Part shown: positions 32,710 through 40,749 of the stretch, one piece after another
Layout of the letters: each line of letters starts with the position of its first letter
Position numbering within the stretch: the stretch's first letter is position 1
Assembly (NCBI GenBank): GCA_025928185.1
Contig: JAICKA010000006.1
Coordinates: 21,818-85,817, forward strand
Origin: Gemmatimonadaceae bacterium
GTDB taxonomy: Bacteria > Gemmatimonadota > Gemmatimonadetes > Gemmatimonadales > Gemmatimonadaceae
Reading direction: 5' to 3'
Length of the DNA stretch: 64,000 nucleotides
Translations under genes and position numbers: made by a program
Notes under the pieces: model-generated
Told to the model about the DNA's origin: nothing
The model's database searches: none
Seen by the model: only the letters and a program-made list of their open reading frames with translations

Positions 32710-33371
32710 TCACGCTGGCGATCGACGCCTCCACGTACCGCGGGAGCGTCGCCGTGCTCGATGACGCGCGTGTGCTCGCCGCCGAACACGTCGCGATGCG
32801 CGGGGCGGAGCATGAGCACCTGATGCCTGCGGTTGTGGCGGCGCTCGAGCACGCCGGTCGCGCGGCACGAGACATCGACCGAGTGGTGTGTGGCCGCGGT
32901 CCAGGCAGCTTCACGAGTCTCAGAATCGCCGGCAGCATCGCGAAGGGGATTGCAGTTGGCGTCGCCCGTCCGCTCTTCGCGGTGTCGTCACTCGCATTGC
33001 TCGTCGCCGCTGCACCAGCGCGCAGTGGACGACACCTCGCGGCGCTCGATGCGTTGCGCGGAGAGTTCTACGTCGGGCTGTACGAAATCTGGCCGGACCT
33101 GCAGCTCTGTGAGCTCGAAAGTGCGCGGCTGATACTGAGTGACCGGGTGGATGCGTTCGCCGCGGAGCTCGGGGCGACGGTCGTGAGCCCGATGCGCCAA
33201 GCCGGCTGGATCCAGTCGCAACCGGATGCCGCCGCGATCGACCGGTGCGCCGCGTTGATCGCCGAATCGGGTCCAGTGGACGTTCGAACGTGGGAGCCGC
33301 TGTACGGACGGCTGGCCGAGGCGCAGGTCCGCTGGGAGTCGACGCACGGCCGTCCGCTGCCCGCCGGATGA
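32706..33371 (+). CDS. tsaB: tRNA threonylcarbamoyladenosine biosynthesis protein TsaB
   Basis: TsaB is the inactive ASKHA-fold partner of TsaD in t6A synthesis. The 221-residue product shows ITLAIDASTYRGSVAVLD, the VVCGRGPGSFTSLRIAGSIAKGIA signature and the ALDALRGEFYVGLY segment. TsaD is not in the window. It overlaps tsaE upstream and rimI downstream, the common tsaE-tsaB-rimI order. Confidence 0.93.
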   Translation: MITLAIDASTYRGSVAVLDDARVLAAEHVAMRGAEHEHLMPAVVAALEHAGRAARDIDRVVCGRGPGSFTSLRIAGSIAKGIAVGVARPLFAVSSLALLVAAAPARSGRHLAALDALRGEFYVGLYEIWPDLQLCELESARLILSDRVDAFAAELGATVVSPMRQAGWIQSQPDAAAIDRCAALIAESGPVDVRTWEPLYGRLAEAQVRWESTHGRPLPAG

Positions 33372-33826
33372 CGTTCTCGATTCTGCCGGCCAGCGAACGC
33401 GACCTGCCGGAGATCGCTGCCATCGAGCGAAAGGTGTTCGGCGATCCGTGGTCGACGCAGTCCTTCCGGGAATCGTTCGGACACCATGCGATGTACTTCG
33501 CCTGCGCTCGGCGTGACGGCGGTCAGCTGGTGGGTTATGTTGTCGCCTGGTTCGCAGCCGGGGAAGGCGAGATCGCCAACCTCGCGGTGGACCCGTCGGA
33601 GTGGGGACACGGTGCGGGACGACAGTTGCTCGAAGCCGCGCTGTCGGCGGCTGCGGCCCGGCGCACGACCGCTGTGTATCTTGAAGTGCGGGAGTCGAAC
33701 GCGCGGGCCCGGCGACTCTACACGTCGTACGGCTTCGAGGAGGTCGGGCGACGGCGTGGGTATTATCGCCGACCGGTGGAAGACGCGATCGTGCTGCGGC
33801 GCACGCTCGAGGTGAAGGATGGGTGA
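33368..33826 (+). CDS. rimI: Ribosomal protein S18-alanine N-acetyltransferase RimI-like
   Basis: The 152-residue GNAT protein shows AAIERKVFGDPWSTQSFRESF, the acetyl-CoA loop LAVDPSEWGHGAGRQLL, and LEVRESNARARRLYTSYGFEEVGRRRGYYRRPVEDAIVL. These are the RimI signatures, including the Tyr-Tyr and EDA ending. Location directly after tsaB is typical. The exact protein substrate is assumed from family naming. Confidence 0.9.
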   Translation: MTFSILPASERDLPEIAAIERKVFGDPWSTQSFRESFGHHAMYFACARRDGGQLVGYVVAWFAAGEGEIANLAVDPSEWGHGAGRQLLEAALSAAAARRTTAVYLEVRESNARARRLYTSYGFEEVGRRRGYYRRPVEDAIVLRRTLEVKDG

Positions 33827-33945
33827 GGACGGATGTGACGTGGGCAATGGAAATTGTTGATCCGCAATAATCTGGTTGCGCGACGACACGGACTGGATCG
33901 TAACGTGAGCGGCGAGGTCACCGAATCTCTCGCCAGGAGGAACCT

Positions 33946-34443
33946 GTGAGCCGTAGCTTGAACAAGGTCATGTTGATTGGAAACCTCGGCAACGATCCCG
34001 AGGTCCGCTCCACGACGGGTGGCAACCGAGTCGCGACGTTTTCGCTGGCGACCAGCCGCACGTGGAACGACGCGGGCGGATCGAAGCAGGAGAAGACGGA
34101 GTGGCATCGCTGCGTCGTCTGGAATTCCAAGACGTCGACGCTCGCCGACATCGTCGAGAAGTACGTCAAGAAGGGCGACAAGCTGTACGTCGAAGGGCGC
34201 GTCGAATACCGCCAATGGCAGGACAAGGACGGGCAGACGCGCTACAGCACCGAGATCAACGTGCGTGAGCTTATCATGCTCGGCGGGAGCAAGGGCGGTG
34301 GAGACTATGATGCCGCCGAAAGCTCCAACCGCAGCCGAGCCGCCGTTGGTGCTGCCAAGGCGAAGGCGACAGCCGGTGGCGGCGAGGACTTCGAGGACTT
34401 CCCGAACGCCCTCGCCGACGAAGACGACGATCTGCCCTTCTAG
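33946..34443 (+). CDS. ssb: Single-stranded DNA-binding protein
   Basis: SSB coats single-stranded DNA during replication and repair. The 165-residue product starts with GTG behind a perfect AGGAGG (33935-33940). The OB-fold (LNKVMLIGNLGNDPEVRSTTGGNRVATFSLATSRTW...) covers residues 1-110. A short flexible linker and the acidic partner-binding tip EDDDLPF close the protein, so it is complete. A 119-base gap separates it from rimI, and no convincing promoter was found there. Confidence 0.97.
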   Translation: MSRSLNKVMLIGNLGNDPEVRSTTGGNRVATFSLATSRTWNDAGGSKQEKTEWHRCVVWNSKTSTLADIVEKYVKKGDKLYVEGRVEYRQWQDKDGQTRYSTEINVRELIMLGGSKGGGDYDAAESSNRSRAAVGAAKAKATAGGGEDFEDFPNALADEDDDLPF

Positions 34444-34454
34444 AGGTTAGTGGC

Positions 34455-34493
34455 GAGAGGATAGAGGATAGAGACACTATCCTCTATCCTCTC
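34455..34493 (+). repeat. Perfect 16-bp hairpin built from GAGGATA repeats after ssb
   Basis: Bases 34455-34470 (two copies of a GAGGATA-type unit) are perfectly complementary to 34478-34493 across a 7-base loop (GAGACAC). A further related copy (TCTATCCTCT) follows at 34497-34506. It begins 12 bases after the ssb stop. It could act as a transcription terminator, but no T-run follows, so a processing or boundary element is equally possible. Confidence 0.65.
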
Positions 34494-34613
34494 GATTCTA
34501 TCCTCTCCGCCCGTTTCCTTCCAGGCAGCCAGTCGTCTCCACCGCAGAGGCTGGCACTTAGGGCCCGCCGAGGCTCAAAAAAAGAATCACGAATTCGCCT
34601 GGAGTTCATTGCC

Positions 34614-35819
34614 ATGCTCGAGCGGGCTCTCTGCAGCGGGCACCGTGGTCGCTGGATGCGTTTCGTCACCTGTGCCGCGCTCGCGGCGATTGTGGCGCGT
34701 CCGCGCGCACTCGCCGCGCAGCAGCCAACTGCGCCGAAGCCCGCCATCCCGCGTACGCACACCGTCAAGCGCGGTGACACGTTGTGGGATCTCGCCAAAT
34801 TGTACCTCGGCGACGCATTCCTGTGGCCGGCGATCTACCGGCTCAACACGGATCAGATCGAGGATCCACACTGGATCTATCCGGGCGAGGTACTGAAGCT
34901 GCCCTCCGACAGCGGCAAGATCGTGGCATCGGCAACGCTGCCGCCGCCGACCGCTGACACCGCGCGAGTGACGCCGCCGACTGCCGTCGTCGCAAAGATC
35001 GATACGGCATCAGTCCAGCCGGTCGTCGTTTCAACTCCTACAATCGTCGCGGTCGCGCCGGACAGTCTGGCCGACACGACGGCGAGCATGCCGCAGTCGA
35101 ACGCCGCACCAACGCGCCCGGCGATTCGCCTCGGTGAATACGTTGCGTCGCCCTGGGTCGATCGCGCGGGAGGTCCGCGCGGTTCCGGCTACATCATCCA
35201 GAGCGCCGATCTTCCAGGCATTCCCCGTATGGAGCTTGATAATCTGAGTCTCTATACGCCGATATTTGTTTCGCCGCCGAACGGCGCGGAACCGGTCGAG
35301 CACGATCGCTTCCTGGCGTATCGCCTTGGGCCGCTCGTCGAAGGCATGGGGCAGATCGTGATTCCCACGGCCATCATCGAAGTCACGAAAGCGCCGGGGC
35401 CCGGCGAAGCGACGACTGCGCGTGTGATCAAGATGTTCGACGAGGTGAAGACGGGGCAGCGTCTCGTTCGCTACGACACCACCGCCGCCACGGTCTTCGG
35501 AACGGCTACCGCCGTCGAGAATGGACTGCAGGCCAAGGTGCGTTGGATCTACAGCGAGCCGGTGCAGCCGAGCATCCAGAGCTACATCGTGCTCGACATG
35601 TCGCATCGCGACGGCGTGAATCCCGGCGACCAGATCGAGCTCTATCAGCCGCGGCGTGGTCCGACGGACGGGCGTCCGCTTGCGCTGCCTGAAGTGTCAA
35701 TCGCACACGCTCAGGTGCTCCGCGTCACAGATTACGGCGCGACGGCAATCGTCACTGCACAGGACCAGCCGAAGATCGAAGAAGGCACGGCGGCTCGTAT
35801 CGCCGCCAAGATGCCGTAA
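34614..35819 (+). CDS. Exported LysM-domain protein
   Basis: The 401-residue product carries a probable signal peptide after a second in-frame ATG at 34656 (MRFVTCAALAAIVARPRALAAQQ), so the true start may be 34656. One LysM domain (HTVKRGDTLWDLAKLYLGDAFLWPAIYRLN...YPGEVLKLP) lies at about residues 48-97 and suggests peptidoglycan binding. A low-complexity Thr/Pro/Val linker precedes a beta-rich C-terminal half (about 170-400) with no motif I can name. Family members in related phyla are annotated only as LysM peptidoglycan-binding proteins. Confidence 0.85.
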   Translation: MLERALCSGHRGRWMRFVTCAALAAIVARPRALAAQQPTAPKPAIPRTHTVKRGDTLWDLAKLYLGDAFLWPAIYRLNTDQIEDPHWIYPGEVLKLPSDSGKIVASATLPPPTADTARVTPPTAVVAKIDTASVQPVVVSTPTIVAVAPDSLADTTASMPQSNAAPTRPAIRLGEYVASPWVDRAGGPRGSGYIIQSADLPGIPRMELDNLSLYTPIFVSPPNGAEPVEHDRFLAYRLGPLVEGMGQIVIPTAIIEVTKAPGPGEATTARVIKMFDEVKTGQRLVRYDTTAATVFGTATAVENGLQAKVRWIYSEPVQPSIQSYIVLDMSHRDGVNPGDQIELYQPRRGPTDGRPLALPEVSIAHAQVLRVTDYGATAIVTAQDQPKIEEGTAARIAAKMP

Positions 35820-35840
35820 GCTGCGATCCGACAGTAGATT

Positions 35841-35869
35841 TGGGCGATCCACATGATCGCGATCGCCCA
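35841..35869 (+). promoter_or_regulatory. Inverted repeat enclosing the start codon of the ccsA/hemX-like gene
   Basis: TGGGCGATC (35841-35849) and GATCGCCCA (35861-35869) are perfect 9-bp complements. The 11-base loop between them contains the ATG at 35853-35855. In mRNA the start codon would sit in the loop of a GC-rich hairpin, which could limit translation initiation. Whether this is regulatory is untested. Confidence 0.4.
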
Positions 35870-36659
35870 GTTTGTCGCCATATCGTGCTACCTTGGCGCC
35901 GCGGCTCTTGCCGCGGTGCCGTTCGCACGTCCGGTCCGTGCCCCCGTTGCCGGTGTTCTCACCGCGTTGGGGCTCGGCATTGCGGCGCACGTCTTCGCAT
36001 TGCTGAGCTTCGCGTTCCGCGCGAGCACCGTGCCGATGACCGGGCTCGGTCCGTCGCTTTCCTTCGCCGGTGTGGTCTTGGCGACGACGTTGTTTATCGT
36101 CGAGCTGCTCGCCCGCGAGGTCAGCCTGACCGTCGTTGCCGCACCGCTTGCGGCACTCCCGACCATCTTCGGCAACGTCATCGGACTCCGGCCCGGCCAG
36201 GGCGCCGAGGGCGTTCGCGGAGTCTGGCTGTTCGCTCACATCGCGTTGAGCTTCATCGGCATTGCCGCGTTCGCGACGGCGGCTGCGGCGGGTGCGATGT
36301 ACCTGCTGCAGCGCCGTGAGCTCAGATCGCGTCGCTTCGACACGCTGTTCCGGTTCTTTCCGCCGTTGGCCACGCTCGATCGGGTGAATCATTTCGCCGC
36401 TATCGCCGGGTGGCTCGGCCTGACGCTCGGGATCGTGCTGGCGGGCACGTACTCGGTGGAGTACCGGCAGCTCAACCTGCCGCAACTGTTCTGGGGCGGC
36501 GTCGCATGGCTCGCCATCACCTGCATCGCGCTCGGGCGGGTGGCAGGTGGATGGCAGGCGCGCCGCGCCGCCATGTACTCCAACGTGGCGTTCGTGTCGG
36601 TGCTCGTGCTATACGTTGCGCTCCGCGTCGCGACACCAGCCGGCGGACAGTTCCTGTGA
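35853..36659 (+). CDS. CcsA/HemX-like integral membrane protein (cytochrome c assembly family)
   Basis: This 268-residue protein has about eight hydrophobic segments and the CcsA/HemX-type signatures LFAHIALSFIGIAAF and FPPLATLDRVNHFAAIAGWLGLTLGIVLAG with conserved histidines. The ending is LPQLFWGGVAWLAITC. CcsA proteins handle heme for cytochrome c maturation; HemX, encoded next to hemA in many bacteria, influences glutamyl-tRNA reductase. The position directly before a siroheme-type gene and hemA favours the HemX-like interpretation. The tryptophan-rich WWD motif of classical CcsA is not evident. Confidence 0.75.
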   Translation: MIAIAQFVAISCYLGAAALAAVPFARPVRAPVAGVLTALGLGIAAHVFALLSFAFRASTVPMTGLGPSLSFAGVVLATTLFIVELLAREVSLTVVAAPLAALPTIFGNVIGLRPGQGAEGVRGVWLFAHIALSFIGIAAFATAAAAGAMYLLQRRELRSRRFDTLFRFFPPLATLDRVNHFAAIAGWLGLTLGIVLAGTYSVEYRQLNLPQLFWGGVAWLAITCIALGRVAGGWQARRAAMYSNVAFVSVLVLYVALRVATPAGGQFL

Positions 36660-37267
36660 GCGCGTACCCGCTCATGCTCGACGGCGCATCATTGTCGGCG
36701 CTCGTCGTCGGCGGTGGTGCGGTTGCCGCGCGCAAGGTCGCCGCGCTGGCGGAAGTCGGAGCGGAGATTCGCGTGATTGCGCCGCAGATCGATGAGCGCA
36801 TCGTGCGGCTCGCAGCCGCGAATCCACGCATCGGCGTGGTGCGCGCACTGTACGACGCGGCGTTGTTGGGCAACGCGACACTGGTGATCGCCGCCACCGA
36901 TGATCCCGCCGTCAATGCACGCGTCGCTCGCGATGCCCGCGGCGCCGGTCGACTGGTCAACGTCGTGGACGCGCCGCAGCTTGGGAACTGCACGACGCCC
37001 GCGGTCCACCGCAGCGGAGAGCTCGTGATCGCCGTGAGCGCCGGTGGCGTGCCGGGCGCAGCGGCCCGCATTCGCGATGCGGTTGGCGAGCGCTTCGACG
37101 AGCGGTACGCCGCGGCGATCCACGGTCTGGCCACGCTGCGATCGCGGCTGCTCGACGATGGACGACGCGAGCGCTGGTCCGACGCCGCGAGCACTCTGCT
37201 GGCCGGCGATTTCTGCGAACAGGTCGAGTCGAAGCAGCTGATCGCGAAGGTGGCCGAATGGCGCTAA
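36656..37267 (+). CDS. Precorrin-2 dehydrogenase/sirohydrochlorin ferrochelatase-like (CysG N-domain, Met8p type)
   Basis: The 203-residue protein matches the N-terminal dehydrogenase module of siroheme synthase: YPLMLDGASLSALVVGGGAVAARKVAALAEVGAEIRVIAPQ (Rossmann), IAATDDPAVNARVARDAR, VNVVDAPQLGNCTTPAVHRSGELVIAVSAGGVPGAAARIRD. It would convert precorrin-2 to sirohydrochlorin and possibly insert iron. The methyltransferase half (CysG C-domain) is not attached. The GTG overlaps the ccsA/hemX-like stop, and the end overlaps the hemA ATG by 10 bases. Confidence 0.9.
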   Translation: MSAYPLMLDGASLSALVVGGGAVAARKVAALAEVGAEIRVIAPQIDERIVRLAAANPRIGVVRALYDAALLGNATLVIAATDDPAVNARVARDARGAGRLVNVVDAPQLGNCTTPAVHRSGELVIAVSAGGVPGAAARIRDAVGERFDERYAAAIHGLATLRSRLLDDGRRERWSDAASTLLAGDFCEQVESKQLIAKVAEWR

Positions 37268-38595
37268 TCGCGGTCGGGATCAATCACGTCGGCGCGCCGC
37301 TCGATATCCGCGAGCGGATTGCCTACGCGGCGAGCGACGTGGACGATGCCCTGCGCGCGTTGACCGAGGCGAGCGCGGCTCGCGAAGCGGTGCTGCTCTC
37401 GACGTGCAATCGCACCGAGTTCTATCTCGTGGAGTCCGACGTGGACGCGACCGCCGCCGCGTGGGCGGCGCTATCCGCTCGCCTCGGGAGCGAAGCGTCA
37501 GGGTACGGCTACGTGCGTCGCGATCGCGAGGCGGTGACGCACTTGTTTCGTGTCGCCAGCGGGCTGGATTCGATGGTGCTCGGCGAGGCCCAGATTCACG
37601 GCCAGGTGCGCGATGCCTGGGAGGTTTGCCGAGCGCACTCTGGTCCGGTGCTCAACCGATTGTTCCAGACTTCGCTGCTCGTCGCTGGCCGCGTGCGCAA
37701 CGAGACGTCCGTGGCACGCGGCGCGGCTTCGGTCAGCTCCGCCGCCGTGCAACTCGCCAGACAGATCTTCGGTTCGCTCGCCGGCACTCGCGCCATGGTC
37801 CTCGGCGCCGGCGACATGGCCGAGCTGGCGCTCGAGTGTCTTGGCGACCAGGGGGTGCGGACGTCGATCGTCGCCAATCGCACCTTCGAGCGCGCGCAGG
37901 TGCTCGCGGAGAAGTACGGTGCGCTCGCCATGCACTACGACGAATGCTGGACCGCGCTCACCGACGTCGACGTGCTCGTGTGCTCCACCGCGGCGCCGCA
38001 TCCGATCGTGCAGCCCGACCACGTGCGGCCGGCGCTCGCGCGGCGCGGCGACCGCCCACTGTGCATTCTCGACATCGCGCTTCCGCGCGACGTGCATCCG
38101 GCCGTCGGCACCTTGAGCAATGTCTATCTCTACAATCTGGACGATCTGCAGTCGGTCGTCGCGGCGAATCTCGAGCGGCGCCGGGCCGAGCTGCCGAGTG
38201 CGGAGGAGCTGATCGCCGGCGAAGTGGCGAAGTACTGGACCTGGCTCGCCGGACTGGCCGCGGTGCCTGTACTTGCCGAGATGCGCTCGCGCATGGACGC
38301 GGTGCGGGCGCGCGAGCTGGCCGACGCGCTGCGTCGTCTCCCGAATCTCACGCCCGACGAACGGGGCCGAATCGAAGAGTTTTCACGATCTCTCATGAAC
38401 AAGTTCCTGCATGAGCCGACGGTGCGGCTTCGTGCCGCGGCGGCTAACGGTCGCGGGCTCGGCGTGGTCGACACGGCGCGGTATCTCTTCAATCTCGAGA
38501 CCGCAGCGGCCAATGACGGCGCATCGTCGGCCACTGCTGCATCGGCGGCTCCGGCCGCGGACGCACCCGCCAGCACCGTCGGGAATCCCGAATGA
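37258..38595 (+). CDS. hemA: Glutamyl-tRNA reductase
   Basis: HemA reduces glutamyl-tRNA to glutamate-1-semialdehyde, the first committed step of C5-pathway tetrapyrrole synthesis. The 445-residue product has the catalytic Cys50 (STCNRTEFYLV), HLFRVASGLDSMVLGEAQI, NADPH-binding MVLGAGDMAELALECL, and a C-terminal dimerisation helix (SRSLMNKFLHEPTVRLRAAA). An alanine-rich tail ends it. It overlaps the CysG-like gene and the following epimerase. Confidence 0.96.
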   Translation: MALIAVGINHVGAPLDIRERIAYAASDVDDALRALTEASAAREAVLLSTCNRTEFYLVESDVDATAAAWAALSARLGSEASGYGYVRRDREAVTHLFRVASGLDSMVLGEAQIHGQVRDAWEVCRAHSGPVLNRLFQTSLLVAGRVRNETSVARGAASVSSAAVQLARQIFGSLAGTRAMVLGAGDMAELALECLGDQGVRTSIVANRTFERAQVLAEKYGALAMHYDECWTALTDVDVLVCSTAAPHPIVQPDHVRPALARRGDRPLCILDIALPRDVHPAVGTLSNVYLYNLDDLQSVVAANLERRRAELPSAEELIAGEVAKYWTWLAGLAAVPVLAEMRSRMDAVRARELADALRRLPNLTPDERGRIEEFSRSLMNKFLHEPTVRLRAAAANGRGLGVVDTARYLFNLETAAANDGASSATAASAAPAADAPASTVGNPE

Positions 38596-39572
38596 GCGGC
38601 CGCGTGCTCGTTACCGGTGGCGCCGGCTTCATCGGCTCGCACGTCGCGGATCTGTTCGTGCGGCAGGGCTGGTCCGTCGCCGTGCTGGATGACTTATCGC
38701 GCGGAAAACGAGAGAACGTCAATCCCGCCGCGACGCTGCACGTGCTCGACATCCGTTCGCCGGACGCCGCTGCGCTGCTCGAGCGGCAAGCGTTCGACGT
38801 CGTCGTGCACCTCGCCGCTCAGATGGATGTGCGTCGCAGCGTGGCCGACCCGGCGTTCGACGCGAGCGTGAACGTGCTCGGCACGCTCAATCTGCTCGAG
38901 GCGCTCCGGCGCAGCGGAACCGCGGGTCACACGCGCGTCGTGTTCTCGTCGACGGGCGGTGCGGTGTACGGCGACCTCGCGACGCCGCCCAACGGCGAGA
39001 CGACGCCGAAAGATCCGGATTCGCCGTACGCGGTCGCCAAGTTAGCGGTCGAACATTATCTATCGTATTACGCGCGTATTCACGGCATTTCGACGGTGAG
39101 TGTGCGTTACGCCAACGTCTACGGGCCACGGCAGGATCCACACGGCGAAGCGGGCGTCGTCGCGATCTTCTGCGGCCGCATTCTCGCCGGTGAGCCGCTG
39201 ACGGTGTTTGGCGACGGCCAGCAGACGCGCGACTACGTGCACGTCGGCGACGTCGCGGACGCGACGTACCGGGCCGCGAGCGTCAACCTCGACGAAGCGT
39301 TGCATCTCGACGACCGCGCGTTCAACGTCGGCACCGGCATCGCCACGTCCGTGCTCGATCTGGCAACGACGCTGCTCGACGCGGCCGGTGTGTCGGTGCC
39401 GATCGAGTTCGCGCCGAAACGGCCGGGCGAGCAGCAGCAGTCGTTTCTCGCCGTCGGCAAGGCCGCACGCGTGCTCGGATGGTCGCCGCGCATTTCGCTC
39501 GCCAACGGCCTCGCCGATACCTATCGCTGGTTCGCCACCCGCGAGACGGCGGCCGTTCCTTCTCGTACCTGA
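38592..39572 (+). CDS. NAD-dependent sugar epimerase (GalE-like extended SDR)
   Basis: The 326-residue protein shows TGGAGFIGSHVADLFVRQG, DDLSRGKRENV, HLAAQMDVRRSVADPAFDASVNVLGTLNLLEA, SSTGGAVYGD, the Tyr-x3-Lys pair (SPYAVAKLAVEHYL), RYANVYGPRQDP and TRDYVHVGDVA. These are typical of UDP-glucose/UDP-N-acetylglucosamine 4-epimerases. Substrate specificity cannot be assigned by eye. Its ATG overlaps the hemA stop, an unusual neighbour, and tolQ follows 11 bases after its stop. Confidence 0.85.
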   Translation: MSGRVLVTGGAGFIGSHVADLFVRQGWSVAVLDDLSRGKRENVNPAATLHVLDIRSPDAAALLERQAFDVVVHLAAQMDVRRSVADPAFDASVNVLGTLNLLEALRRSGTAGHTRVVFSSTGGAVYGDLATPPNGETTPKDPDSPYAVAKLAVEHYLSYYARIHGISTVSVRYANVYGPRQDPHGEAGVVAIFCGRILAGEPLTVFGDGQQTRDYVHVGDVADATYRAASVNLDEALHLDDRAFNVGTGIATSVLDLATTLLDAAGVSVPIEFAPKRPGEQQQSFLAVGKAARVLGWSPRISLANGLADTYRWFATRETAAVPSRT

Positions 39573-39583
39573 ACCCCAGGATC

Positions 39584-40333
39584 GTGCTGCTTCCACCTCC
39601 GCAGATCGCGGCCGGCGCGGTGCCGGCGAGTCCCGTCGAGCTGGTGATGAATGCGACCACCGTGACGCAGGTGGTGCTCATCGTGCTCGCCTGTCTGTCG
39701 CTCCTGAGCTGGGGCATCATCTTCGGCGTGTGGCGTGCCCTGGGCAGAGCGTCCGGCGCGGCGACGCGGTTCTCCCGCGAATTCGATCGCGCGCAGCGGC
39801 TCGACGAAGCTGGTGCGCTCGCGAAGCGTTCCGCGCCCAATGCGCTCTCGCGCCTGTTCCTGCGGGCGATGCACTTCGTTTCCGATGCACGCGTGGCGAA
39901 CCAGCAGATTCGCGAGCTCGCCACCCCGGCTGGCGGCGACACGCCGCCCGCGACGACAATGAGCGGATCCCAGATCGAGACGTTGCATCTGCTACTCGAT
40001 ACGGAAGCGGCGAACGAGCGCGATCGACTCGGACGCTTTCTGCCCTGGCTGGCGACGATCGGCTCGGTGAGTCCGCTCATCGGACTGCTCGGCACGGTGC
40101 TCGGCGTCATCGAAGCGTTTCTCGGCATCGCGACGAAGGGCTCGGGCAATCTCGCGGCCGTCGCGCCGGGCGTTGGTGAAGCGTTGACCGCCACGGCCGC
40201 GGCGCTCATCGTCGCCATTCCCGCCACATTCGGGTACAACATCTTCGCCAGCCGTCTCAACCAGTTCGACGGCATGCTCGAGAGCTTCGGTACGTCTGTG
40301 ATCGCGCTGCTCGTGCGCGAAGGGCGGATCTGA
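39584..40333 (+). CDS. tolQ: TolQ, MotA/ExbB-family proton channel subunit
   Basis: TolQ with TolR forms the inner-membrane proton channel that energises the Tol-Pal system. The 249-residue product has a first membrane helix (TQVVLIVLACLSLLSWGIIFGVWRAL), a cytoplasmic domain, and the paired C-terminal helices with LPWLATIGSVSPLIGLLGTVLGVIEAFLGI and GVGEALTATAAALIVAIPATFGYN, the ExbB/TolQ signature. The GTG at 39584 is preferred because family members have about 20 residues before the first helix; the ATG at 39647 is the alternative. Confidence 0.92.
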   Translation: MLLPPPQIAAGAVPASPVELVMNATTVTQVVLIVLACLSLLSWGIIFGVWRALGRASGAATRFSREFDRAQRLDEAGALAKRSAPNALSRLFLRAMHFVSDARVANQQIRELATPAGGDTPPATTMSGSQIETLHLLLDTEAANERDRLGRFLPWLATIGSVSPLIGLLGTVLGVIEAFLGIATKGSGNLAAVAPGVGEALTATAAALIVAIPATFGYNIFASRLNQFDGMLESFGTSVIALLVREGRI

Positions 40334-40334
40334 G

Positions 40335-40748
40335 ATGGCGCGCCGGTCGCGCCGACAGACGTACGCACTCATGGCGGACGTGAACGTCGTCAGCCTCATC
40401 GACGTGATGATGCTGCTGCTCGTCATCTTCATGATCACGGCGCCGATGATGGAAGGCGGCGTCGACATCACGCTGCCGAAAGCACAGAGCAAGCCGCTCG
40501 AGTCGAAGGACGGCTTATCGATCACCGTGAGCCGGAATGGCACGATCGTCGTCGACAATGAGAAGCTGACGCTGCCGGAGTTTCGCGTCGCGGTGAAGCA
40601 GCTCGCGACGAACCGATCGCGCAACGGCGTGTATCTCAGGGCGGATCAAAACGTCGATTATGGTATCATCGCCCAGCTGCTCGGCATCATGAACGGCGCC
40701 GGAATCACCAACGTGGGGCTCGTAACCGAGCCGGAGGAGATCAGGTAG
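40335..40748 (+). CDS. tolR: TolR/ExbD biopolymer transport protein
   Basis: The 137-residue protein has the TolR/ExbD layout. The short basic N-terminus (ARRSRRQTYALMADVNVVSLIDVMMLLLVIFMITAPMM) includes the membrane helix with the proton-accepting Asp in SLIDVMM. A periplasmic domain ends in VYLRADQNVDYGIIAQLLGIMNGAGITNVGLVTEP. It starts one base after the tolQ stop region and precedes the TonB/TolA-like gene by one base. Confidence 0.93.
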   Translation: MARRSRRQTYALMADVNVVSLIDVMMLLLVIFMITAPMMEGGVDITLPKAQSKPLESKDGLSITVSRNGTIVVDNEKLTLPEFRVAVKQLATNRSRNGVYLRADQNVDYGIIAQLLGIMNGAGITNVGLVTEPEEIR

Positions 40749-40749
40749 C

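Noticed and set aside
34497..34613. Terminator for ssb in the rest of the gap
   Set aside because: Only the 34455-34493 hairpin is strong and it lacks a T-run; no second intrinsic terminator was seen, so it is reported as a repeat.
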